From Gammaproteobacteria bacterium (lineage in GTDB: Bacteria > Pseudomonadota > Gammaproteobacteria > Acidiferrobacterales > Sulfurifustaceae): 37,512 nucleotides of DNA. Position 1 is the first letter of the stretch. The number at the start of each line of letters is the position of its first letter. Positions 1 through 10,196 of the stretch are shown here, one piece after another. The notes beneath the pieces were generated by a model that was given only the letters and a program-made list of their open reading frames with translations, made no database searches and was not told the origin of the DNA. Location of the stretch: NCBI GenBank assembly GCA_016194665.1, contig JACQBD010000082.1:1-37512 (forward strand). The letters run 5' to 3'. The position numbers were made by a program, and so were the translations under genes.

Positions 1-724
1 CATCGCCCAAATGCGAGCTTTGATGATAAAGCCGCAGCAGATACGACCACGGTCCCTTGCGATAGCTGATCGGTAAGCCGATCCAATAATCGGCGTTAAC
101 GAGATCGCTCGAGGGCGCGTCCAAATTAAACAACGCAAAGATGGCGCCTTGAATGCCAACCTGCGAACTGCCGGCTTCGCCAAAAAAACCCGAAGCCAAA
201 CCAAAGTACTCGCCGTAGGCCACGCCGGCCGCGGCAAATTCTTTCGATGCGCTGGCGTAGTGCTGATAGCTTACCGAAAACCGCGGCTGACGCGGATCCG
301 CCAGCAAGGTCGCGAAAAGTTCTTCTTCCGGCAGCACGCGAATCTCAAAAGGCAGGGGCACGGACTCCTCGGTCGTTTTGGAACTCGGCGCGGTTTCGGG
401 TTTGTCGCAATTGGCCGAAGCATCCCAGGCTACGACTTTGACATGCTCCGTCTGAATTAGGAGATGTTCGATGTTACGTTTTTGCGAAGGGCCCAAACAG
501 GTGCGCGAAGAAAGTTTGACGTGCTGATTGGCGGGCTCCACTGTTTTCACATATAGGCCGAGACCGGGGAAACGGCTGTCGAGCAGGGCTTGCACGTAGC
601 CGCGCATATAGGCGCCTGGATCTTCGGCCCATAAGGGCGCGGGGCTGACGGACAAAAATAAAAAAGAATAATAAAGAAATAAGGGCAAGAGGAAAGGACG
701 GCGCAACTTCCTGTGAACGTTCAT
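1..724 (-). CDS. DUF1207-type outer-membrane/envelope protein, C-terminus cut by window edge
   Basis: Open minus-strand frame missed by the ORF track because it runs off the left edge. Reads MNVHRKLRRPFLLPLFLYYSFLFLSVSPAPLWAEDPGAYMRGYVQALLDSRFPGL...EYFGLASGFFGEAGSSQVGIQGAIFALFNLDAPSSDLVNADYWIGLPISYRKGPWSYLLRLYHQSSHLGD; signal peptide plus recalled DUF1207 motifs. Confidence 0.75.
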   Translation of the reverse strand, partial: MNVHRKLRRPFLLPLFLYYSFLFLSVSPAPLWAEDPGAYMRGYVQALLDSRFPGLGLYVKTVEPANQHVKLSSRTCLGPSQKRNIEHLLIQTEHVKVVAWDASANCDKPETAPSSKTTEESVPLPFEIRVLPEEELFATLLADPRQPRFSVSYQHYASASKEFAAAGVAYGEYFGLASGFFGEAGSSQVGIQGAIFALFNLDAPSSDLVNADYWIGLPISYRKGPWSYLLRLYHQSSHLGD

Positions 725-883
725 GTCCCAATTCTACACGTTGATGTGCTTTAAAACTGTTTTAGGATGGCGTTTGTCCTGGGTCTTAGGTGTTTACCTA
801 CGCAGAAATAAGGGAAAAGCAGGTTTGTAAATAACCGCTCTTGAGTTAGGATAATATCGTCTTCGAAGCTCAATCCGAGACGT

Positions 884-2200
884 ATGCAAAAGAATACTAA
901 TACTGAAAAGAATAAAACGGCTCCTTTCGAACTCCAAGCATTGGCGGGCGGCGGTTATAACACCGACGTGGATGTCTCTCCTGCTTCTGTTTCCACTTTA
1001 GACCGCTGGTTAGCGCGCAAACTTTTGGGCTTATTGGCGCATCCGCCATTTAGCGTCGTGTTATGGAACGACGAAGAAATTCTGACGTCGACGACCAAAC
1101 CGCTGGTGCGCGTGCATATTCACGATAGCCAGGCTTTGCATCAGCTATTGATGAATCCGGCGCTGCATTTTGGCGACCTCTATAGCGTCGGCCGCGTGCA
1201 AGTAGAAGGCGATCTTTTAAGCTTTCTCATTGCCACTTATCAAGCGCTGAAAACCGCGCCGCCATTTCGCAAGCTCAATAAAGCGCAGACCTATTTATTT
1301 AACATCAATCGTCCGCGTTTAAATAAAATTACCGATTCGCGCGACAACATGCATTACCACTACGACATCGGCAACGATTTTTATGAAGGCTGGCTCGACT
1401 GTGAAGCCATGCAATATACCTGCGCCTATTTTCCCGCGCCGGAAATGACGTTGGAGCAGGCGCAACGCGCCAAATTGGATCATGTGTGCCGCAAGCTGCG
1501 CTTGAAACCGGGCGACCGCGTGGTCGAGGCCGGCGGCGGCTGGGGCGGCTTGGCGCGGCATATGGCCAAATATTACGGCGCCAAGGTGCGATCGTATAAT
1601 ATTTCGCACCAACAAATTTTATACGCACGCGAAAAAACCAAGGCCGCCGGCTTGGACGAAAATGTGGAATTTGTCGAAGACGATTATCGCAATATCAGCG
1701 GCGAATACGATGTATTTGTTTCGGTCGGTATGCTCGAACACGTCGGCCGCGAACACTACCGCGAACTCGGGGATACGATTCATCGCTGCCTATTGCCGCA
1801 AGGCCGCGGCTTGATTCACTCCATCGGCCGCAACAAACCCGAATTAATGAATGCGTGGATTGAAAAGCGCATCTTTCCCGGCGCGTATCCGCCGACTTTG
1901 CGCGAAATGATGAATATTTTCGAAACCCACGAATTTTCCGTGCTCGATGTCGAAAACTTGCGATTGCATTATGCCAAAACTCTCAAGCACTGGTTGGCGC
2001 GCTTCGAGCAGCAAGCGGAAAAGGTTGAAAAAACTTTCGATAGCGCCTTCGTACGCGCATGGCGGCTTTATCTGACCGGTTCCATCGCCGCGTTCAACGT
2101 CGGCGCCATGCAGCTTTTTCAAGTCGTCTTTACGCGTGGCGCAAACAACGACATCCCTTGGTCGCGTAAACATTTGTACCCCACAAATGAATCGGATTGA
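884..2200 (+). CDS. cfa: Cyclopropane-fatty-acyl-phospholipid synthase family protein
   Basis: HYDIGNDFYEGWLDCEAMQYTCAYF and SAM-binding VVEAGGGWGGLARHMAKYYGAKV motifs; SVGMLEHVGREHY. Confidence 0.9.
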   Translation: MQKNTNTEKNKTAPFELQALAGGGYNTDVDVSPASVSTLDRWLARKLLGLLAHPPFSVVLWNDEEILTSTTKPLVRVHIHDSQALHQLLMNPALHFGDLYSVGRVQVEGDLLSFLIATYQALKTAPPFRKLNKAQTYLFNINRPRLNKITDSRDNMHYHYDIGNDFYEGWLDCEAMQYTCAYFPAPEMTLEQAQRAKLDHVCRKLRLKPGDRVVEAGGGWGGLARHMAKYYGAKVRSYNISHQQILYAREKTKAAGLDENVEFVEDDYRNISGEYDVFVSVGMLEHVGREHYRELGDTIHRCLLPQGRGLIHSIGRNKPELMNAWIEKRIFPGAYPPTLREMMNIFETHEFSVLDVENLRLHYAKTLKHWLARFEQQAEKVEKTFDSAFVRAWRLYLTGSIAAFNVGAMQLFQVVFTRGANNDIPWSRKHLYPTNESD

Positions 2201-2221
2201 TTCTTGGCGTCTCGCGTAATT

Positions 2222-2593
2222 TCAATAGTAATGTTTATGATCCTTACGCCGCCGCCCGGCGCGCTGCACCACCACTCCGCGTATTGAATATTTTTCCACC
2301 ATTTCAACGGCGGGATAGGCGTCATTCACCGCCTTGAGATACTTGCGGTTGTTTTCGACAACGAACTGACGAAAAGTGGTTTCGCCTTGGTAATCGATCA
2401 CGACATACGCGCCGTGCGCCGGCGCCATCGCCGGGTCGACGATGATGATATGGCCATCGAGAAATTCGGGCGCCATGCTGTCGCCGATGACGCGCAAGGC
2501 ATAGGGCTCGGCCTCGGCGCAGCTGTTAATTTCCGCATGCTCCTGCTGATTTTGCGCCGGCACGATGGAAATCGTTTTATTCATGTTAGCCAT
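2222..2593 (-). CDS. S24/LexA-like peptidase-domain protein without an N-terminal HTH
   Basis: RVIGDSMAPEFLDGHIIIVDP matches the S24 Ser-containing motif; only about 35 residues precede it, so no DNA-binding domain. Confidence 0.75.
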   Translation of the reverse strand: MANMNKTISIVPAQNQQEHAEINSCAEAEPYALRVIGDSMAPEFLDGHIIIVDPAMAPAHGAYVVIDYQGETTFRQFVVENNRKYLKAVNDAYPAVEMVEKYSIRGVVVQRAGRRRKDHKHYY

Positions 2594-2675
2594 GCAACCC
2601 TACTCCAAAACTGAATGTTTATAATATCCGCCGGCCATTCTACGCTTTTCGCAGCGGCGGCGGAAAGTGAAGCCT

Positions 2676-3542
2676 TTAAGGCTGGCCGGCGCGGCGGATC
2701 ACGGCCTCGACGAAAGCCACTTTAAGTAAATCGGGGTTGATAATTTCCGGAAGAAAGTGCCGCAGCTTGTAAAGTTTTTCCGCTTGGCGGCAGGCGGCGC
2801 GCTCCAAGCGATCGCGCGTAGCGCGCGCGAGGTGACAATGCGTAAGCAAATAAGGCGCTTGCCAATCGTGGTAATCGTGCACCAAATTTTTTTCGCGCTC
2901 GTTGTCCCATTCCGCGCGCAACAATAATTCGGGAAAGGTATCGTGTTCGAGTTTTCTTCCCAAGTTGGATGCATCGAGACGATGGCCGTGCAAACCGGTG
3001 CCGCCGCCATCCGCTGCGCGCCGGAACCATTGGGTGCGATTGAGCGGGCCGGCGGCTTTTTGTACGCAACGGCGCAACACTTCGCGATGCGCAATGGGCG
3101 AAACCGCGGCGGTGCTTTGACCGGCCGCGGCCATTAGACTCGGCGCCATGAAACTGTCATCGCCGGCCAGTGCCGCCTGCCAGACCGTTTCCGCCGCGCG
3201 CGGTGGATGGGCGCGGTCCAAGGTGCTGGCGAGAATCGCCAAGGGCTTTTGGGCTTTGGCGTCCAGCAGCCACAATTCCAGATTATCTCCCGCGGGAAAA
3301 GGGAATGCCGGATGATTTTGCATCGCCTCTAAAAATTCCTGCGTGGTTTCGTTTTCCAGCAGCGTGCCACTGCCGTCCGCGCGCCAGATGGCGTGCGTCG
3401 AACGCGAACGACGATTGAGAAATTGCACGCGCCAACTAATCCCGTCGGAACTGATCGCGCGCACGCGCGGCGTCTCCACCACTTGCGCGGTGCCTTGATA
3501 CGGCGAGAACTGACGCATGCTGTAATAATTGACTTGGCTCAT
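2676..3542 (-). CDS. Conserved hypothetical protein
   Basis: 288-aa ORF overlapping xerC by 4 nt (translational coupling); no family recognised with confidence. Confidence 0.65.
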   Translation of the reverse strand: MSQVNYYSMRQFSPYQGTAQVVETPRVRAISSDGISWRVQFLNRRSRSTHAIWRADGSGTLLENETTQEFLEAMQNHPAFPFPAGDNLELWLLDAKAQKPLAILASTLDRAHPPRAAETVWQAALAGDDSFMAPSLMAAAGQSTAAVSPIAHREVLRRCVQKAAGPLNRTQWFRRAADGGGTGLHGHRLDASNLGRKLEHDTFPELLLRAEWDNEREKNLVHDYHDWQAPYLLTHCHLARATRDRLERAACRQAEKLYKLRHFLPEIINPDLLKVAFVEAVIRRAGQP

Positions 3543-4456
3543 GGCGTGGTCTTGCGGCGCGCGCGCGGGTGGGCTTGATCGTAGACTTTCGTCAGATGCT
3601 GAAAATCGAGATGCGTGTAAATTTGCGTGGTGGAAATATTCGCGTGCCCCAGCATCTCTTGCACCGCGCGCAAATCGCCGCTGGATTCCAACACATGACT
3701 GGCGAAGGAATGCCGCAGCATGTGCGGATGCACCGGCACCTCCATGCCCTGGTGGATCGCCCAGTGGCGCAAGCGCGATTGCACCGCGCGCGCGCCCAGG
3801 CGTTTGCCGTTGCGGGCGATAAATACCGCTGGGTCATCCACGCGCGCGAATTGGCGGCGCAGCGCCAACCACGTGCTTAAAGCGTGGCACGCTTTGGCGC
3901 CCACCGGAACCTCGCGCACCTTTTTTCCTTTGCCGGTAACGCGCACTACGCCGCCGGCGAGATCGAGTTCGGTAAGATTAAGATTCACGGCTTCGGATAA
4001 GCGCAGACCGGAAGAATATAAAAGCTCCCACATGGCCGCGTCACGTTGGGACAACGGCGCCGAGCAATCGCCCGCCAGCAAGCGCGCGGTTTGATCGGCG
4101 GTTAATGTTTTCGGCAGCCGGCGCGCTGACTTGGGCGCGGTAATGCCGCTGGCTGGATTGCGCCTGACCAGCTGCTCGCGCAGCAAGTAACGATAAAAAC
4201 TGCGCAGCGCCGACAAAGCGCGCTGAATGCTTTTGCCCGCGAGCCCTTGGCGATGCAGCGCCGCGACCCAGCCGCGCACTTGCGCCGGCGTGAATTTTCC
4301 CCAGTCGCGAGCGCCGGCCTGGTGGCAATACGCAATGCATTGCACCAGGTCGCGCCGATAGTGCTTCAAGGTAAGCGGCGAACAGCGGCGCTCTTCGCCG
4401 AGATGGCGCAGAAATTTTTCGAGGAGAGGATCAGCGCGCGGAAGCATGGTCGGCAC
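3539..4456 (-). CDS. xerC: Tyrosine recombinase XerC
   Basis: Catalytic motifs LYSSGLRLSEAVNL, HPHMLRHSFASHVLESSGDLRAVQEMLGHANISTTQIYTHLD; next to DUF484 and dapF. Confidence 0.95.
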   Translation of the reverse strand: MPTMLPRADPLLEKFLRHLGEERRCSPLTLKHYRRDLVQCIAYCHQAGARDWGKFTPAQVRGWVAALHRQGLAGKSIQRALSALRSFYRYLLREQLVRRNPASGITAPKSARRLPKTLTADQTARLLAGDCSAPLSQRDAAMWELLYSSGLRLSEAVNLNLTELDLAGGVVRVTGKGKKVREVPVGAKACHALSTWLALRRQFARVDDPAVFIARNGKRLGARAVQSRLRHWAIHQGMEVPVHPHMLRHSFASHVLESSGDLRAVQEMLGHANISTTQIYTHLDFQHLTKVYDQAHPRARRKTTP

Positions 4457-4470
4457 GCGCAGGAAAATAA

Positions 4471-5169
4471 TTATCGCCGGTGGCGCGCGAGGCTGTGCGT
4501 CAGCAGTTCGCCCAGCCGTGTTAAATAAACCGTGCCCATGCCCGGATGGAAACGATACGGATCGTGCGTACCCAGCGCCAGCACGCCGTGGGGATTTTTA
4601 TCGTCGAGCGGAATCAAAGCGCTCGATTTAATTTCCGCGGCGCGTTCGCCGAATAAATAACTCATGAGGCTTTCTTCGAACTTGCCGCCGCAAATCGGTT
4701 TGCCGGCATTAAATTGCTTGAGCAAGGTATTTAAACGGCTGTCGTCGGCAGCGACCAATTCAGGGCGATCGCCCAAGGGTTGCCCGTGCATTAAAATCAC
4801 CACCGCGTCCAATTTAAATTCCTGGCGCAGCAAATCGTAAGCGGTGTCGAGCGCGTCATCGAGCGACGTGCAATCGATCATGGCCATGGCGAAACGATGT
4901 AAGCGGCTGCTGAGCACGTCGTTCTCGCGCGCGTTATTGACCAGCTCGCGCAGTTGCCGCTGCAAGGTTTGGGTTTGTTCGCGCAACACTTGTACTTGGC
5001 GTTCAATCAGCGAAACCGCTTTGCCGCCGGTTTCATGCGATAGCATCAATTGCGTCAGAATTTCGGGGCGGCGCGTAAAATAATCCGGGTGATCGTCGAG
5101 ATAACGCGACACCGCCTCTTCCCAGGAAAGTTCCGTGTCCAATTCGCTGTGCGGTAGTTTCTGTGTCAT
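4471..5169 (-). CDS. DUF484 family protein (GAF-like)
   Basis: [43 protein letters not shown]...; position between dapF and xerC. Confidence 0.88.
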   Translation of the reverse strand: MTQKLPHSELDTELSWEEAVSRYLDDHPDYFTRRPEILTQLMLSHETGGKAVSLIERQVQVLREQTQTLQRQLRELVNNARENDVLSSRLHRFAMAMIDCTSLDDALDTAYDLLRQEFKLDAVVILMHGQPLGDRPELVAADDSRLNTLLKQFNAGKPICGGKFEESLMSYLFGERAAEIKSSALIPLDDKNPHGVLALGTHDPYRFHPGMGTVYLTRLGELLTHSLARHRR

Positions 5170-6005
5170 AGCTGATCCAGGTCGATTGTTCCTTCAAACA
5201 CCGTGACGGCCGGGCCCGACATCCATACCGGCTGGCCTTCGCCGGCCCATGTTACGCGCAAACTGCCGCCGAGCAACTTCACCTCTACCTTATCATCCAG
5301 CAGGCCGCTTTGGCGACCCGCCACCACCGCGGCGCACGCGCCGCTGCCGCACGCCAGCGTTTCGCCCGCGCCGCGTTCGTAAACCCGCAAACGAATATGG
5401 CGCCGATCCACGATCTGCATGTAACCCGCATTCACCTGACGCGGAAAACACGCGTGCTTTTCAATCAAAGGGCCTTGCGTGTTCACCGCTGCGCTATCGA
5501 CATCCGGCACCACTTGCACCGCATGCGGATTGCCCATGGACAAAACGCTGATCTTCACGGTTTCGCCGGCAACCTCTAAATCATAGACGTTTTGACGCGT
5601 CGCCGCTGCAAACGGCACCTCGGCTGGCGCGAAACGCGGTACACCCATGTTGACCCGCACATTGCCGTCCGGTTCCACATGCAGGTAAATCATGCCGCCA
5701 AGCGTTTCCACGGCGATTTCGTTTTTGTCCGTCAGCCCTTTATCGCGCACGAAGCGCGCGAAACAACGCGCGCCGTTGCCGCACTGCTCCACTTCATTGC
5801 CATCGGCGTTAAAAATGCGATAGCGAAAATCAGCGCCGCTCGCTGACGGCCGCTCCACTACCAATATTTGGTCGCAGCCAATGCCGAAATGGCGATCGGC
5901 CAAGCGGCGGATTTTTGCGGGGGTTAACGGAATCGAGCGCGCCACGCCGTTGAACACTATGAAGTCGTTACCGGCGCCGTGCATTTTAGTGAAAGGGACT
6001 TGCAT
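5166..6005 (-). CDS. dapF: Diaminopimelate epimerase
   Basis: [50 protein letters not shown]. Confidence 0.97.
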   Translation of the reverse strand: MQVPFTKMHGAGNDFIVFNGVARSIPLTPAKIRRLADRHFGIGCDQILVVERPSASGADFRYRIFNADGNEVEQCGNGARCFARFVRDKGLTDKNEIAVETLGGMIYLHVEPDGNVRVNMGVPRFAPAEVPFAAATRQNVYDLEVAGETVKISVLSMGNPHAVQVVPDVDSAAVNTQGPLIEKHACFPRQVNAGYMQIVDRRHIRLRVYERGAGETLACGSGACAAVVAGRQSGLLDDKVEVKLLGGSLRVTWAGEGQPVWMSGPAVTVFEGTIDLDQL

Positions 6006-6067
6006 AGGAGAAGCTTAGCGCTTGGCGCGCGGCAAATAAACCAGGAACCGAATCTGCGTTGGCCAAA

Positions 6068-7333
6068 TTATTTTGGCAACAGCGCTTCCGGCGCCACCAA
6101 TTCCGCCACGGTTTCACGCCGCCGCACAATATAAAATTTATTTCCATCGACAATCACTTCCGGCGCGCGCGGGCGGGTATTGTAGTTCGAGCTCATGGCC
6201 GCGCCGTAAGCGCCGGCGGAAACGATGGCGAGCAAATCATCCGCCTCAATGCCGAGTTCGCGTTGACGACCGAGAAAATCGCCGCTCTCGCACACCGGTC
6301 CGACCACGTCGTAAACCCGCAGCGTGCGCGGCGCATTCACCGACACCGGCGTGATGTCGTGCCACGCATCGTACAGCGCGGGACGCATCAGATCGTTCAT
6401 CGCCGCGTCAACCACGGCGAAATTGCGCTCGGCGCCAAGTTTTAGAAACAACACGCGCGTCAATAACAAACCGGCGTTGCCGACAATCGCCCTGCCCGGC
6501 TCGAAGATCAACCGCAGCGATTCGTAGCGCGCGCCTTTTTTCTTCAAATGCGCCAGGATCGCGCGCACGTATTCTTCCGGCGTCGGCGGTTGCTCGTCGT
6601 TGTAACGAATACCCAGACCGCCGCCGAGGTCGAGATGCTGCAAGGCGACGCCCTGATCCAGCAACGCACCCGCCAATTCGATGACGCGATCGAGCGCCTG
6701 CACGAACGGCACCATATCGGTTAACTGCGAACCGATATGACAAGCAATGCCGATGATTTGGATATGAGCGAGCGACTTGGCGTGACCATACACGGCCCCG
6801 GCGCGGGCGATATCGATGCCGAATTTACTTTCTTTCAAACCCGTGGCGATGTACGGATGCGTGCTGGGATCGACGTCCGGATTGACGCGCAACGCCACCG
6901 GCGCGCGCTTGCCGAGTTCGGCGGCGACCGCGTTTAATATTTCCAGCTCGGCTTCCGATTCGACGTTAAAACAATAAATGCCGACGGCCAGCGCGCGCCG
7001 CATTTCCGCGCGCGTCTTACCCACGCCCGAGAACACGATTTTTTTGGGATCGCCGCCCGCGGCCAATACGCGCTCCAATTCGCCGCCGGAAACAATATCG
7101 AAGCCGGCGCCGAGACGCGCCAATAAATTCAACACCGCGATATTGGAATTGGCTTTGACCGCGTAGCAGACAAAATGCTCGCGCCCGGTCAAAGCCGAAT
7201 CGAAAGCGCGGAATCGTTCTTCGATGTAAGCACGCGAATAGACGTAACACGGCGTGCCGGCGGTTTCGGCGATGTCGGCGAGTCGCACATTCTCGGCAAA
7301 CAATTGCCGGTCTTGGAAGGCAAACGGATTCAT
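6068..7333 (-). CDS. lysA: Diaminopimelate decarboxylase
   Basis: PLP-binding YAVKANSN; GFDIVSGGEL; HIGSQL; EPGRAIVGNAG; GPVCESGDFLG. Confidence 0.96.
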   Translation of the reverse strand: MNPFAFQDRQLFAENVRLADIAETAGTPCYVYSRAYIEERFRAFDSALTGREHFVCYAVKANSNIAVLNLLARLGAGFDIVSGGELERVLAAGGDPKKIVFSGVGKTRAEMRRALAVGIYCFNVESEAELEILNAVAAELGKRAPVALRVNPDVDPSTHPYIATGLKESKFGIDIARAGAVYGHAKSLAHIQIIGIACHIGSQLTDMVPFVQALDRVIELAGALLDQGVALQHLDLGGGLGIRYNDEQPPTPEEYVRAILAHLKKKGARYESLRLIFEPGRAIVGNAGLLLTRVLFLKLGAERNFAVVDAAMNDLMRPALYDAWHDITPVSVNAPRTLRVYDVVGPVCESGDFLGRQRELGIEADDLLAIVSAGAYGAAMSSNYNTRPRAPEVIVDGNKFYIVRRRETVAELVAPEALLPK

Positions 7334-7347
7334 GGATGAGCGAAAAA

Positions 7348-7533
7348 TTATTTTTGTGGTAACGGTGAAGCCGGAACGACGACCGGCTCTACTGTTTGCT
7401 TCGGCGCTTCGTCAGGTAAGTATAAGGGCCCTTTCTTGCCGCAGGCCGTCATCAAGATGCAGGAGCCAAGTAATAGGCCTGCACATAACACATAAGATCG
7501 AACCGGGGGCTTAAGCATATGCATGTCATTCAC
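7348..7533 (-). CDS. lptM: LptM-type (YifL-like) small lipoprotein
   Basis: Lipobox LMTACGKKGPLYLPDE, typical of YifL/LptM; directly upstream of lysA. Confidence 0.85.
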   Translation of the reverse strand: MNDMHMLKPPVRSYVLCAGLLLGSCILMTACGKKGPLYLPDEAPKQTVEPVVVPASPLPQK

Positions 7534-7605
7534 GTATATTATCTTAAGCTTACCCCGATTATCTGCTAAACATCCAGTGATGCACTTACCAGTAAGGAAA
7601 CAAAT

Positions 7606-8319
7606 ATGCCCGCTGCTAAATCAGACACTGGATTCTATGTCACGCTAACCATCATCGGTACTATTTCTCTGGCATGCCTGGCAATGTTATTCGTCCTGCA
7701 ACCCGGGCTTCCCATCGAACCAGATATTCATGCCCGCATGCGCTATATACTGGGGCACAAGAATCTCTGGTTGGCTTCCTGGTTCCTGTGGATGCTGTCG
7801 GCATTGGGCCTGCTCCTTTTTTGTTTTTATCTGTTAGATTTTTTACCCAACTCCAAGATAAAGTTCTATGCCCTCACCCTTGTCGCCATCGGTATCGGTC
7901 CGGATATTACAGCGGAATTTATTTTCGCTGTGATTTTACCCTGGCTGGCGAGCAACAGCATCGGGGCAGACGAACTGACACGGACAATCCATACCGAACA
8001 CTTTCGCAGCTTGGAATATTTAGCGGTACAACTCACCGGCGGTTTCGGCAATGGGGCTTATAACCTAGGCGGGATAATACTGAACATACTAGGTTTCAAA
8101 AATAAATTACTTCCTCGCTGGCTCTTGTGGTTTGGTATGCCATCTTGGTTGCTGGGCCTGGCGTTGAGTGCGGCCACCATTATTTATCAACCGTTCTGGA
8201 TATTAATTTTTACAGCTAGTTCTATGATGCTGTCATTGATGTGGATGCTGCTGGTGGCGGCGATTATTTTTTATCGTCCGCATCGGTATCGGATAAACCC
8301 GATAGGCGCGCAAAAGTGA
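7606..8319 (+). CDS. Hypothetical multi-pass membrane protein
   Basis: 237 aa with several hydrophobic helices; AAGGAA ribosome-binding site before ATG. Confidence 0.7.
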   Translation: MPAAKSDTGFYVTLTIIGTISLACLAMLFVLQPGLPIEPDIHARMRYILGHKNLWLASWFLWMLSALGLLLFCFYLLDFLPNSKIKFYALTLVAIGIGPDITAEFIFAVILPWLASNSIGADELTRTIHTEHFRSLEYLAVQLTGGFGNGAYNLGGIILNILGFKNKLLPRWLLWFGMPSWLLGLALSAATIIYQPFWILIFTASSMMLSLMWMLLVAAIIFYRPHRYRINPIGAQK

Positions 8320-8798
8320 ATTTTAATTGGACAAGCTTTTTTCTAGCGCTGCATCTGGCAGCACTAGTATTTTGGCTGGGACCGACCTTAGGCGCTTGGA
8401 TGGTGTTACGCGATGGGGACAAACTCGCCATGTCGAATAAAAATATTGCCTGGGTCTGGCGCGCTTTCTTGAGACTCATGTGGTGGGAGCATAGCGCCTT
8501 CCTTGCGCTAATCGCTTCGGGAACAGGATTGATCCTAACGACGGGTTATCCACTTACAACCACATGGCTGCAGTGGAAGCTCGCTCTAATAATCGGCATA
8601 TTGGCGCCAATAGAAATTATCGACAGTTATTTTGTGCACTACCGGTTGCCAAAAATTTACAGCCGCGGTGATTCACCGGCGTTGCAGGATACGGCCTGGG
8701 TTCGCCGTTATCATTTATTTACGCGCTTGATGATTCCTTTGTTTATTCTTCTGATCCCACTGATTTTTTATTTAGCAATCTTTAAACCAAACCCTTAA
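8316..8798 (+). CDS. Hypothetical membrane protein (DUF2269/CopD-like topology)
   Basis: GTG start overlapping the upstream stop by 4 nt (GTGA), in frame with ORF 8241..8798; four hydrophobic helices (LHLAALVFWLGPTLGAWMVLR...). Confidence 0.65.
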   Translation: MNFNWTSFFLALHLAALVFWLGPTLGAWMVLRDGDKLAMSNKNIAWVWRAFLRLMWWEHSAFLALIASGTGLILTTGYPLTTTWLQWKLALIIGILAPIEIIDSYFVHYRLPKIYSRGDSPALQDTAWVRRYHLFTRLMIPLFILLIPLIFYLAIFKPNP

Positions 8799-9821
8799 AC
8801 GCGGATTAAGCTGATTTTATAATTCGCTAACTCCGCGCGAATTTCATCCCAGGTCAACAAACCCACGCAGGCCATGGCGCCCGTGTCGTGAATGCCGTGT
8901 TCCACCCATTTGCGAATCAGCGCCACCGCGGGGCTGCAGGGAATCGCCGGGCCGTTGGCGTCGCGCGCGATGAGATAGGCCGTGTGCGTCAACTCTTCTT
9001 CATTGCGCGTACCGCGCACCAGCACGCGCATGCCGCCCGCCTCGCCGCCGCGGCGGCGCAATAAATTACTGGCAAAAATCAAACTCGGCGCCCAATTAGG
9101 CAAATTTTTTATCCGGCCATGGCGACGTATTCGGCTTAACGTCGCCAAGCCACAAATACACCCGGCGCTTGCCTATGGGCGGAGGAAATCGCACGACCTC
9201 GGGTTCGCTCCAACCGTAGGCATAACGCCAACGTCCGCGCTCTTTGATGCGCAGACTTTTGCCGGTGTAACTCAAAATGGCGCGCACGGTCGCGGCGCCG
9301 CGTGGATTTTTATTGCCCGGTGAAATACAGGTATGAATTTCATTAATGCGATCGAACTCCGGCGCCAACATATCCACCAGCGCCGCCGATATCGTCGGCA
9401 CGCTGCTGGCGCCGCTGACGATGAGACAATTATTTTGCTGTGCGCGCCGTTGCAAGCGCGTGATGCCGTCGACGTAAGCGCGTCCATCGGCCAGGTCGAC
9501 ATAATGGATGCCGAGGCCGGCACAGGTTTCGGCGACAGTGTAGTCGCGCTCTTGAAACGGCCCGACGGTGTTGACCACCGCAAACGCGCCCTCGAGCGCG
9601 CGCCGCAGACTGGCTTGATCGTTAATGTTGACCGCAAGGCTAGTGATGTTGTCGCCTAAATCTTGTTTAATTTTCTGCGGAGAACGGCCGCCGATTACGC
9701 AGTCGACGGAAGGAATCGCGGCGATGGCTTGGCTGATGCGCCAACCGAAAGTACCGTAACCGCCGATAACCAGAATTTTTCTGCCCATAATGGCCGGCAT
9801 CATAACAGATGCCTTGTTCAC
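8796..9821 (-). pseudogene. Saccharopine-dehydrogenase-like / NAD(P)-binding protein, disrupted
   Basis: N-part 9096..9821 (ILVIGGYGTFGWRISQAIA...YVDLADGRAYV...) and C-part 8795..9148 (RIKNLPNWAPSLIFASNLLRRRGGEAGGMRVLVRG...AMACVGLLTWDEI) are consecutive pieces of one family in different frames. Confidence 0.7.
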
Positions 9822-9857
9822 TGGTGCTTGGCTCCGTTAACATGCCATTCATTCGAT

Positions 9858-10187
9858 ATGAGCTTACCTGACATGAATGAATCCGAATTCGATCAGCGCG
9901 CCACCGCGACTCTTATGGATATCGAAAATGCGATTGAAACCAGCGGCGCGGATATCGATTTTGAAAACAGCGGCGGCATCCTGACGCTTGAATTTGAAAA
10001 TGGCAGCAAGATCATCATCAACAAGCAAGCCGCGGCCAAGCAAATTTGGGTCGCCACCAAATCCGGCGGTTTTCATTATGGCTATGTGAATGGCCAATGG
10101 CTAAACGATCAGGGTGGCGCGGAACTGATGCATGAACTGTCGGGATTTGTGCGGCAACAATCGGGGCAAGACATCAGTCTTTCCTGA
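9858..10187 (+). CDS. cyaY: Iron donor protein CyaY (frataxin)
   Basis: MSLPDMNESEFDQRATATLMDIENAIETSGADIDFENSGGILTLEFENGSKIIINKQAAAKQIWVATKSGGFHY; in-frame ATG at 9858 within ORF 9663..10187. Confidence 0.93.
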   Translation: MSLPDMNESEFDQRATATLMDIENAIETSGADIDFENSGGILTLEFENGSKIIINKQAAAKQIWVATKSGGFHYGYVNGQWLNDQGGAELMHELSGFVRQQSGQDISLS

Positions 10188-10196
10188 AAATATTTT

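Noticed and set aside
149-460. ORFs 149..460 (+), 247..441 (+) and 474..731 (-)
   Set aside because: They overlap the convincing DUF1207-like frame (minus, 1..724) in other frames and show no recognisable domain.
3539-4456. Tyrosine recombinase as a sign of an integrative element
   Set aside because: Its sequence and dapF-DUF484-xerC neighbourhood identify it as housekeeping XerC; no att-like repeats or cargo seen.
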